Shown one piece after another: positions 41,327-53,300 of a stretch of DNA of 64,000 nt. Position 1 is the stretch's first letter, and each line of letters opens with the position of its first letter. Position numbers and translations under genes: made by a program. Under the pieces are notes generated by a model that saw only the letters and a list, made by a program, of their open reading frames with translations, did no database searches and had not been told where the DNA came from. Source of the stretch: Lineus longissimus (lineage: Eukaryota; Nemertea; Pilidiophora; Heteronemertea; Lineidae); the NCBI RefSeq assembly GCF_910592395.1, contig NC_088312.1, positions 13,764,001 to 13,828,000 of the forward strand. The letters are read 5' to 3'.

Positions 41327-44300
41327 GTAGATTGTTTTTGGTTGACAAATGCCTTCACCTCGTCTGAGCCATCAATATTCAATTAGGCTTTATACATGGA
41401 AAAATATTGCTGCTAGACTAGTCTTACATTAGTGCAATTAACTGATAATTTCATGTTCTGGACAAATGGTTTATGCCTACAAATCCAACCCTATCACTGC
41501 TATACCTCGTTAAAATTTCTCACCAATCTTTAAAATCAAACCAGAAAAATTAGTCTTTTCCACCCTCTTATGTAAGAAATTCCATGGAAGAAATTGCATC
41601 TTTTCTGGCGTAATCTGCATTTGGTCTTAATTTCAAAATTGCTTGTTTTTCCAGAGAAACTAAAGGACTTTCCTGAGGAATTGCTACCAAGTAATCATGA
41701 AGTAGAAATCGATGCACCTTTCGATTTTGAAGTGTTCCAGCAAGGTTTGTGATTTGTCTTTTAAGGTCTTTTTATTCATCAGCTAGTTGGCTCTATTCCA
41801 AGACACAAATCAAGTTGTCTATTTTATAAGGAGTAAGTTTCCGATTTGACCTACCATACTTTTTACGGCTGCAGAGGTCAAACGACGTTAAAGGCTTGTA
41901 CCCACGGGCGCGATTTATCGCCTACAAAACGTCGCTGCGATATTCCGCCGCGACAAGTCGTTGCGCGCCGAATTTCGTAACCTGTTCCGACTGAAGCGTA
42001 TAATGGAGCGTACTCATGTCAGGTTACGACATAATCTCTTGCTAATCGACTTCAAGGACTTGCGGAGTTCATTTTGGACACGTTGCACGCGTCATCTTTT
42101 TTGTCAGGATCCTTGTATTCCTCCAATCCTTTGTTATATATCCTAGGGAACTTCTCAATCTCCAGGATCAACCGTTCCAAAAAATCGGGTTCAGACATGT
42201 CGAGTTGGTGATGACGGACCCAAAATGATGACCAAGTGAACAGTTGAGGACTATTTGTGGACACAAGCCCGCAAATCATTACGTAATTCTGTCTGTCAAT
42301 AACCCAAAGGTAGTTACTTGAGTCAAAATGCCCATTTCCTTACAAGAAATGGCCATTTTGTTAGTTCATACTTACCTATGGAACACTTTTGCATGTTACT
42401 CCATTTGGGCTCAAACACAAGAGTATCCCTTTAATTTTCTAAAGGGAGAACTGAGTTAACAGCTCGGCCGCCAGGCGGCGCCCTGACCGATCCCGCGAGA
42501 TCGCGCCGATCTCATGCCGCCATATTTAGTCTTTACTCTTGAGCGTTAATAAAGAGTATGTCCCGTTTGTGGGGACGGCGGGAGGGCCGTGTTCCATAGG
42601 TAAGTATGAACTAACAAAATGGCCATTTCTTGTAAGGAAATGGGCATTTTGTGTCATTCAAACTTACCTATGGAACACTTTTGCATCGAATCCCAGCAAC
42701 CTATTGGAGGTGGGAAACGAGGACTTACCTAAGGCTGAGCTGTTGTTCCATCCAGGAGGCACCACCGGCATATTAGCTAAGGAGGACCGCCAGGGGAAAG
42801 AAATGGGGAGAACCGGAGGACCGGTATTTTGATCTCGGTATTACAATCATATTATAGAGAGTAATAGACCCATTCTCCGGAAAGCGCTAGAATTGCGTAA
42901 TAAAACCATCTTCTTTCCGGCAACAGAGCTTAGAGCAAGTAAGGCATGTTGAAGGGTGTAGAATGAATTATTGCTAAACAACAATAAGAAATTGCGTCCT
43001 TTCTAGTCTACTAGGGGTTGCCTGGATGTTGAAGATAGGGCATATCAAAAATGGCGCAAGATGCGCGTTTGACTCTTCAATCGGGCTTCCCCCCCCTTTT
43101 TTGATCTAGCCAGGATCAAACAACATGCCCCGCAGACACAATCGGGCCGATTGTGTGCATGCCATCTACGAGGGAAGAAACGTCTCGTAGGTAGAAACGA
43201 GAGAATGTGGAGTGATTACTCCAACATGCAGCGGAAACGACTTCTTGAAGAGCAACTCCTCCGTAATTAGCCCAGGAGGTGGCTAGTGCTCTAACTTCGT
43301 GCGCTGAGATGTTAGCTAGCGCACGAAGATCAGAGGAAGTCTTCAAGGTGTTGTAGGAAAGACGAATAGTCTCCACAATCCACCTTGAAATAGTGGCGGC
43401 CGCTATCTCTCGTTTATTTCCCTCCTTATAGGACAAAAACAAACGCTCTCTCCCCTGGCGGATACCGGGAGGTTTTGTCCTATTTATGTAGAACTTTAGG
43501 GCCCTGACGGGACATAAAGTTCTGTCAGGAAGATCATAAGAGATCGTTCCTGACAGAGAGGGAATAGTAACCGGGGGCCGAGAGGCGGCCGGTCCCTGGT
43601 TCTTCGCCAGAAATCCTGGTATAAAAGCCAGGATAACCTCCCCTCCCTCTCTAAAAGCCAGCTTCTTAAAAGAAAGTGCATGGAGCTCTGATCTCCGTTG
43701 GGCGGTAGCCAAGGCTACTAGAAAGACCGTTTTGAGTGTCAGATATTTCATGGATGAAATAGACATGGGTTCAAAAGGATGCCTCATGAGCACCTTAAGG
43801 ACAACAGAAAGGTCCCATTTAGGGGTGTTGTGAACCGGTCTAGGACGCTCTAATAACATTCCTCTGAAAAGAGGGGTTATTTGGTCCTCCCAACGAAGAT
43901 CCCAGGTGCTTAAAACACGGAGGGTAGAAGCGATGGCGGACTTGTACCCTTTTATAGCCGTGACAGATAGTTGTCTTTCCGTGAATAATTCAATAAGGAA
44001 ATCAACTAATCTGTATATAGAGGGAGAGATCGGATTAACTCCGTTCTCCCTGCACCAGGAAGTGAAGGTAGACCACTTTCCTTGATACACATCAAGGGTA
44101 GACCCCCTTTGAGGTGCGGACATGCGCTTGACAGCGATGTCCGAAAAGCCTCTCTGGTGGAGATGCAACTGGATAAGTTCCAGGCGTGAAACTTGAAAAA
44201 TCCAGGGTTCTGGTGGTAGCATCTCCCCAGGGGGTGCCACAGGAGGTGCTTCCAAGTAGGAAGACTCCTGGGGTGATCTATCAGGAGCTCCAGCAAGGCT

Positions 44301-47300
44301 GGGAACCAGGCCTGATTTGGCCAGCAAGGTGCGATGAGAGTTATTCTCACCGGATGGCTGGTCAAGATCTTGTTCAGGACTGGTTGGATGAGAGGGAGGG
44401 GTGGAAACGCATATGCGTTCAACCCGACCCAAGAGGCTGTAAGGCTGTCGACTTCCAGGGCCTCTTCGTCCGGAAGTGGAGAGTAATAGATGGGAAGGCG
44501 ATTGTTCAGCCTGGTGGCGAACAGATCTACCTTCGGAGATTGCCAAAGGCGACAAAGGTCGTCTACAATCTCCTGATGGAGTGTCCACTCTGTCTGAACT
44601 AGCTTGTTCTGACGGGACAGGGCGTTGGCAAGGATGTTGCGATTGCCCGGTATGTGTCTGGCACATATCGATACTCCAAGGTCGGCACAAAGATGGTAAA
44701 GCTCCCAAGTTAGCTGGCAAAGAATGCCGGACTTTGTGCCTCCCTGTCTCCTGACATATGCTACTACTGTAGAATTGTCGGAGAACAGGGATACTCTCCG
44801 ATTCTTCAGGCGAAGGGAAAGAGCCCTCACGGCAAGAAGGACAGCCTTCATTTCCAATATATTTATTGGAAGAATGGTCTCCTCCCTTGTCCATAGACCT
44901 CTTATGGACATGTCCCCGTTGTTCAGATGTGCTCCCCACCCTAGTAGGGAAGCATCTGTGAACAGGGACACTTCTGGGGGCGGTGGAGCAAGATCTACAC
45001 CGCTTTGGAGACGAGTCTCCGACTCCCAGAAGTTCCAGACGTTCTTGAGTAGGTATTGAGGTATCAATACCAACTTGTCTAATGGGTCCCTGTGGGGTTT
45101 CCATAGAGACATTAGAAACATCTGGATGGGACGCATATATAGACGGCCAAGGGGGATTTGGTCTGCTGCCGAATTCAGAAGTCCCAAAAGGCTCAAGCAT
45201 CGCCTTGCGGGAGCTTGAGTCCTTCCTCTGAATTCTGCGACGAGATGAAGAATTTTCTTTATCCTGTCTAGGGGGGGCAGCATTTTCCCTATGGCCGTAA
45301 GGAACCGAACTCCAACGTAAACGAAGTCTTGGGATGGTATGAATTCTGACTTTGTTTCGTTGATAATCCAACCTGCGGAAACTACTTTTTGCTTTAGAAC
45401 CTGAAGTTGTTGCAGTAGTAGTTCCCGCGATTTGCAACGGAGTAGCCAATCGTCTAGGTAGTGATGGAGCTTGAACCCCATCACGTGAAAGGGAGCGACG
45501 AAGGCTGTGACTATCATCGTAAAAATTAGGGGTGCCGATGCCAGACCGAACGGCAGGGCCCTGAATTGATACGTCTTTCCTTCGTAATGGAATCGAAGGA
45601 AGTGTTGATAGTCTGGATGGATCGGTACATGTAAGTACGCATCCATTAAATCCATCGATACCGCCCAATCGTTGGGCTGTATCGCCGTTGCTATAGACCT
45701 GGTGGTTTCCATCTTGAAATGAGGAACATTCAAGAAGGTGTTTAACCTGGAAAGGTCTATGATCAGCCTCCATGTCCCTGCTTTCTTGGGAACCAAGAAA
45801 ACGTGGCTGTAAAAGCCGGGGGAGCATGGATCTTGAAGGACCTGGATAGCTTGCTTCTCCAGTAATGTCGCGACCTCTGCTTGGAGGGCAGAGGCCTTGA
45901 CTGGGTCCTTCGGTGGCTGAACTGGGGTTGGATATATGGTAGTCGGGGGGGTACGGTTGAAATCTAGTTTCACTCCGTACCTCAACATGTTTGGGACTGG
46001 GGACCCCTTTGGGCACCAATCGTCCCAAATGTCTGCAAATTTTTGCAGACGGCCCCCGACTACCGGAGTCGGCTCCTTTTTGCGTCCGGGAGGAGAAAGG
46101 AGGGGGGAGTCACCTCTTCCGGCCAGCACCCCTTGGGCGAAAGGAGTGCTTAGTCGGACCGGATCCACCCTGGTTAGAGGAAGTATTTTTCCTCTTTCCA
46201 GTCCGGCGACCCTCCGCTTCCCGTCGGAAGGATCCAGCAGGAGCAGGCTGACTAGGCGGGGTAGGCCTAGGCAGGACCTGCCTGGCGTACGGGATTGAAC
46301 CCGATGCCTGCTGGGGCCTCTCTATCTTTCTAGCGTTAGGTAGAGAGGTCTTGGCCCTCTGTGTCGCAGTGGGGGCATATAATTTGTCCCAATCTTTCTG
46401 TGCTTGAGCCGCCTCTTGTACAGAATCTGCGAACAGGAAAGAACCGTCCATAGGAGCGGTTCTTAAGGCCCCTTCCAGCTGGAGGGATCTGATGACATTG
46501 AGAGAGCCCAGTGCGGCGTCTCTACGGAGTAGGACGCTATTTGCTGCGGTCTTGGCGGACAGCGCAATAGCGTGCCTAATCGAATGTGACAAGGATGTCA
46601 CAAGCGATTTTGTGTCATCAGATAGTGACTCATTATCTTTTAGGGATCTGGCTAGGGCCAGGTTAGTGTGCTCTGCGTAGGAGAGCACCGCTAACGTGTT
46701 TTTGGCCAGACCCTCTTGTGCTCTAAGGTCTCGGTAAGCCGAGGAGGAGGTCACCCTAGGCACGAGTTGGTCCAGCTGTACATCGTCCTTTAATATGGAA
46801 GTCGATGCTGCAGCTGGACAGCCGGCCGAGCTGACTCGATAATAGTCAGCGCGGTACTGCCTAACGGGAGGAAGTTGTGCCGTGAACAACTTCCCCGGTT
46901 TACACCAAGCTTCCGGTCCGACTGCCGGAAGGACAGGGATGGAAGTACGTTGGTGGGCGCCTTGTGAGTCTCTGATTGTACGCTCCAAAAGTTCAGAGAC
47001 TGCTAACACCGACGGGGAGGGAGGAAGGAATTCAAGTGCCCGAGTGGAGCCTTGAGAAACCTGTGGATTGGGATCCACTTCCTGTCCCCAGAGTGAAAAG
47101 GTCGGTGTTGACAAGGCTGGCAGTTCCGGCGGGGTAGGGCACAGATCCTGCGGGAGGTACGCTCTGATCAAGGATCTGAGTGTCCTCATATCCGACAGGA
47201 TACTGGCCTCCTCTGGTGACAGCTCCTCCTGATTGGGGGAGCGGTAGCCTGGCTGAGAACTCTCGTTCTCAGAAAATTCCTCTAAAATAGAGGAGTCGGA

Positions 47301-50300
47301 TGGTGGGTATCCGATGGGACCAGGCGCACCAGAGGAACCGGAACCCTGCTCCAGATGGCTGAGTCTATCAGAAAGACCTGCTACCATCTGGATGAGCTGG
47401 GACAGTTGCTGTCCCGACTCGGGTTCCGGACCCGACGTGCGGCTTCTCTCAACGACGGGCGGTTGAAGCGAGGGTGAGCGCATAAGCGAACCCTGGAAGC
47501 CGTATGTGCGGGCGAATGGGTCTTCCGGAAGCGGAAGTTGCCCATATTCTGAACTAGAGTTCAGATGTCCTCTCTGCGTAGCTCGTTCCATGGGAACGAC
47601 GCCTCTGCTACGAGGAGGGGGTGGCACTTCCGGTTGGTTCCACCCAAGAGGTTGGCCAACGTAGGAAGGTGCCTGCATTTCCGGTAGGACGAAGTCCGAA
47701 ACCGGAAATGCCCGTAACTCCTTCGCCGGTATGGAGCTACCGGAAGCCCTTTTAGAAGGAGGTACGGAGGGCGGAAACGCTGTTACCGAAGACGCATGGC
47801 GTTTCGGAGGTGGCGTTATAAGGTCCGGCCCTACTCTACTGTGTCCGTGAGGACTGGGGTTATTTCGCAGTAAAGACTGAGAAAAACCCCCAGTAGAGTC
47901 TTCGGTTACTGAAAAACGGGAACCCGCGTCAGTAACCGGAACTGCAATCGGCGGACCGGAAGCAGGGTGCTCCCGCGGGTACAAAGGGCTTGTACTCGGG
48001 GGAGCGGACGACAGGGGAACCGGAAGGTTCCCTGAGGTCCGGGGTATATTAAACCCTTGGAGACTTATTGGATGTAAGTCTCCCTTGGGACCACAGACAT
48101 TAATAATGTCAGATCCCGCATCCTTCGCAGCCGCGGCCGGAACCGGAACTCGGCTGACGGAAGGGGTGGTGGCGGGAGGTTTGCTAGACCTCCGGGTTAT
48201 ATGCCCGGAAACGGAACCGGAAGAGGGTTTAGGCGTCTTCGCGGCCCGTTTCCCGCCACCAGACGCATTCCTTTGTGGTGAGACAAAGGATGCCGTCGGT
48301 GGGGTACGCCATATAAAAAATGGTACCAATGACAATAAAAACACTGGGAACCCCAAGTAGGCCAGAAAGGACGCAATAATTAATGGAAAGGAAAACATGC
48401 CTACTTGAATTAAACACTATTGCAATGGATCTGAGTCTTGTTCATTACAATAGAGCGGAGAATAGCCTACTTAACTCTACCCTACCAAGATCAAAATAAT
48501 GGAGCCGGGTCGACTAAGCTAGCTAAGAAAATGTCTATAATTGAATAGACTGGACAATACTAATGCCAAGATTAGTTTGGCGGTCTACTCCGTAGGTGAA
48601 TGAACCCAAAAATCGTCTAGACTTGGCTGGTTGAATTTGGTTTTAAATCGAATTCACGGCAGCTTTGAAAAAACGATGTGCTTCGTAGAAGCACAAGAGT
48701 AAAGACTGAATATGGCGGCATGAGATCGGCGCGATCTCGCGGGATCGGTCAGGGCGCCGCCTGGCGGCCGAGCTGTTAACTCAGTTCTCCCTTTAGAAAA
48801 TTAAAGGGATACTCTTGTGTTTGAGCCCAAATGGAGTAACATGCAAAAGTGGTCCATAGGTAAGTTTGAATGACACAAAATGACCTAAACGGTCGCCGCG
48901 ATTTGTCGCATAGATTGCCCTTTTTGCAATCTCAATTACGTAGCGCGCAAGGCCAAGCACGAGAAAGCACGAGAAATCGCTTGGATTTTGTAGCATCGCT
49001 CAAGTGGGAACACATGTACTGAATTGACTAGGAACAATTCTTTGCGATTATCGCTGCGACTTTCCGCGGCGGCAAAAGCAAGGAAAATCGCGTCCGTGGG
49101 TACAAGCCTTACCCACGGGCGCGATTTATCGCCTACAAAACGTCGCTGCGATATTCCGCCGCGACAAGTCGTTGCGCGCGGAATTTCGTAACCTGTTCCG
49201 ACTGAAGCGTATAATGGAGCGTACTCATGTCAGGTTACGACATAATCTCTTGCTAATCGACTTCAAGGACTTGCGGAGTTCATTTTGTACACATTGCACG
49301 TGCCGTCCGGGTTCATTTTGAAACATGTCTTCAACGGATTCGGATTCTGACTTCGACGATATCCTCGTCGTACGCATGTTATGCAAGAGAAAGACGAAGA
49401 GAAGGCACAATTACTGGGTTCACGACCTGTGGCAGGAGAGGCCAATTTATGGCGAATATCATCATCTCATCAGACAGTTGTTTGGATACGAAGATAAATT
49501 CTTCATGTACTTCAGGATGTACCCGCACGAATTCAACAACCTGCTAGCGATGTTGAGAGAAGAATTGACGAAAGACGTCACAACTATGCGCAGGCCTATT
49601 GGTCCTGAGGAGCGGTTAGCCATATGCCTGAGGTAAGAAGACAAAGCAAGTTTAATTTGGTTAAATTTCATGAATTTATTTACCATCTGTTCAGAAGGAT
49701 GACCACGAGTTTTTCATCATTTGTTGGCCAAAGGTTTGTTGACAAGCTGAACCTACTGCAGCTGCACTCTGTTGCTGCCCAACCAAAGATTGGTTTGGTG
49801 CATTACATGAAGATGCATCTCTATTGCCTGATGAACTGGCTTTATACATTTGTTGCATTTCTGCTTGATGAACAAGGCCATGTACTTTGAACATTAGATC
49901 TACCCTAACATATGGGGGGAACTTTCTTACTTTAGTTGTCATAGACTTCATGAAATCTGCTACATCGTCATCAGTATCGGTTGGAGGTTTCCTGTCCATT
50001 TTTTCGCTTTTTTTCTTTATGTAATTTAGAAAGACTGCATCCGTAGTGGCAATGACATCAGTGCTCTCAGTTTTCTTCCTTTTCTTCGCTGTGACGGCAC
50101 TTGTCTTTGACGAACTGCTTGGCTCCATGGTGTCATCGTGATCCTCATCCACAGTCTGATCGTCATCCTCAGCAAGGAAGTCAGATACATCCTTGGTCGT
50201 CTGCTTTTCATCATGGCCCTCTTCTTGAGTAGCCTGAAGATTACCCGATGACCTAGAAAGAACAACATATTCAATTTTAATATGCTTGTTCATATGGCAA

Positions 50301-53300
50301 TTTATCTAGAGTCGAAATTTTGCAAATATCAAATCGTTCTTTACCTTCGATCCTCCAAAAACGGTTCCAGAAATCCCAGCATTTTTGCGTACTTGTATTC
50401 CTTTACTTTTTTTCTTCCTTGCCCACTCTTTGTACGAATATCGTTCTTGTATCTTCTCATGGCGTCCCTTATATTTTTCCACTTCGATTTTGCCAGAGGA
50501 ACTGAAAAAAAATGTTCTCATTTCAGGTTCTTAGCAACTGGTGATTCCTACAATACAATATCGACAAGTTTTCGTGTCGGGAAGACAACGGTCTCTAGAA
50601 TCGTGAAGGAAACATGCGAAGCAATTTGGATGAAACTACAGCCGTTGTACATGCCGAAACCGGACCGAAACCACTGGGAAAGAGGCATCGAAGGCTTCTA
50701 TACAAAATGGCAATTTCCAAATTGTTTGGGTGCATTGGATGGAAAGCATGTCCTCATTTTTGCACCAAAGAAATCTGGAAGTATGTATTTTAATTACAAG
50801 AAGACATTTTCCATTGTCTTGCTTGCCCTGGTAGACCATGACTACTCCTTCTCGGTCATTGATGTCGGATCATACGGTTCCAATAGTGACGGGGTATTTT
50901 CCGTAGGAGCGTCTTAGGCCAGGGTGTAGCCTCTGGCACCCTCCATATTCCAGAAGAAAAGCATCTACCAGATGCAGATCACAGAGGTTTGGTTCCATGT
51001 GTCATTGTAGCTGATGAGGCCTTCCCGTCACTACAAAACCTTCTTCGCCCTTTTCCGGGAAGAAATCTTCCCGTTGATCAGCGCATATTCAACTATAGGT
51101 TATCTAGGGCCAGACGTATTTCAGAAAATGCATTTGGTATTCTTGTAAACCGATGGCGACTCTTTCACCGCAAAATTCCTCTTCAACCAGAAAATGTTGC
51201 TGCGGTGGTGATGGCAACGTGCGTTCTGCATAATATGCTGCAGAAAAGGGGCACAGCTGTCCCTCCACCACCACCACAACCAAAAGCCCAAACAGATCGT
51301 ATTGATGATGGAATATTGCAGAACCTAGAGCAAGTCGGGCATAGGCAGAAGAAAGATGCCCTGGTTGTGAGAGAAACATTCAAGGACTATTTCATGTCAG
51401 ATGCCGGTGCTGTTTCATGGCAACACCAAAGTTGCTTTGGTGAAGACTAAATAAAACTGTCTAGTATCTCAGATAGAAGTAAGCCCTGCTGACTAGGACA
51501 TTTGGAACATCTGTATCAGCAGATCCATAACAAAAGTGTATAATATGTCCTTCTCAAATTGCTGATGATAACAGACTGTATCAGCCAAATGTACATCAAA
51601 TGTATTTACCTCCAATAGACAACTTATCAGCAACCTTTTTCCATGCGTCATCTTTTTTGTCAGGATCCTTGTATTCCTCCAATCCTTTGTTATATATCCT
51701 AGGGAACTTCTCAATCTCCAGGATCAACCGTTCCAAAAAATCAGGTTCAGACATGTCGAGTTGGTGATGACGGACCCAAAATGATGACCAAGTGAACAGT
51801 TGAGGACTATTTGTGGACACAAGCCCGCAAATCATTACGTAATTCTGTCTGTCAATAACCCAAAGGTAGTTACTTGAGTCAAAATGACCTAACCGGTCCC
51901 CGCGATTTGACGCATAGATTGCCCTTTTTGCAATCTCAATTACGTAGCGCGCAAGGCCAAGCACGAGAAAGCACGAGAAATCGCTTGGATTTTGTAGCAT
52001 CGCTCAAGTGGGAACACATGTACTGAATTGACTAGGAACCATTCTTTGCGATTATCGCTGCGACTTTCCGCGGCGGCAAAAGCAAGGAAAATCGCGTCCG
52101 TGGGTACAAGCCTTTACACTGTACAATTCAAAAGCAGACTGTCATGTCTCTGTGGACGAAGTCACGCAAGAGGACTATTTGTGGCCTTGGCATAATCCTG
52201 CAGGTTGGCATTCACTTCATATTCATTTACCCACAAACTTCACTTAGTACATGTACACAAAGTCCAGGACACAAATAACTCCAAGTGGTAATGTCCTGCA
52301 GTCATTTTCGATTGTTCAGAGAAATTGATCCAGCTGTTGTTTATCAAGCAATTTGAGGTTTAAAGCCTGAGTCGGCATTTTGCTCTAGGCTTACTGGTAC
52401 ATTGGTCTTCAAGTGATGTAAAGTACATTCTACCTTGTACATTTAACACAATTTGGTTGCAATGTAGCATTGGTTGCAAGTAAAATGTTAAGTTGCGCCT
52501 CAATCTTATAGTCACATTTCTGACATATCCAGCATGTATTTTTACCAGCGTTTCGGATGTACATGTAGGAGGGATGGAGCAAGAAACTTTTAGCCTGTAG
52601 TCCTAATATTTGTTTCTTCAATTCAGGGAACAAGGGAGAAACATTTGCTTTGAAGAAGGAAATAGTTGATATACATGAACACATGACCAGGTACATCGAG
52701 GAATTGCCTGTGCTCATTCAAGAGATGGTATCAACTGTTCTTTTCTTCAAGAAAAAAATCAACACCTTGGAAGACAGAATCAACACCGTGAACAATGAGG
52801 CCATCAAAAACCAAGGTAGTGGCCATGCAATTATTTTTACCCAACATTTGTGGAGGTTGATGCATACATGTACTTGTCTTGCTGTGGCACTACCTCTGAA
52901 TTAATCTGGGCTGTGGATGCTGATCTGGATCTGATTGCAACTTCGTTCTTTCCCAGCTCAGGTTCAGTTTACTAATACAAATGTACTACGCCCTGCTTTG
53001 AATTAATTCAAACCGAATGCCTTTCATTAATCTAACTGGACAGACATAAACTATTGGTTTGCAGATGTATGTGCATTACCTTTGTTGATGACTTCAGAAT
53101 TTTAATGTCCAGCTCTCCTTCTATTTAAGAAAACCATGGATTGGTGAAGTTGCTGCTGGAATCAAAGGAATTCTACACAGACCTTCTCCTAGAAGCAACA
53201 GATGTATTTGAATGTATAGACACTGACATAGAGATCGTGGTGGATTTTGAGGAAGGGGAGGTGCAACCTGGTGGTGAAGAATCAAATTCGGAGGAGGATG

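Larger units (their letters stand above)
42331..48882 (-). mobile_element. DIRS retrotransposon, structurally complete
   Basis: Inverted terminal repeats lie at about 42371-42540 and 48690-48869, each with its own outer extension. An internal complementary region at about 42590-42695 joins the complements of the two outer ends around CATTTTG (42645-42651). Three overlapping frames on the minus strand encode Gag-like protein, RT-RNase H and tyrosine recombinase. No integrase or protease is seen. The element is bounded by CAAAATG on both sides (42324-42330 and 48876-48882). This is the arrangement defining DIRS-type elements, which integrate a circular DNA by site-specific recombination. Confidence 0.92.
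49110..52113. mobile_element. PIF/Harbinger transposon, near full length
   Basis: The right terminus (CGCGTCCGTGGGTACAAGCCT, to 52113) mirrors the left terminus of the family. The left end here starts at TACCCACGGGCGCG and lacks the first seven bases. The flanks TAA (41889-41891) and TTA (52114-52116) fit the TWA target preference of this superfamily. Two genes on opposite strands, transposase and MADF-BESS protein, fill the element. Confidence 0.88.

Noticed and set aside
43116-46028. The 970-codon minus frame read as one large protein
   Set aside because: Only the last ~335 residues (from 44123) are the tyrosine recombinase. The upstream two thirds overlap the RT-RNase H frame and have Ser/Arg/Pro-rich shadow composition.
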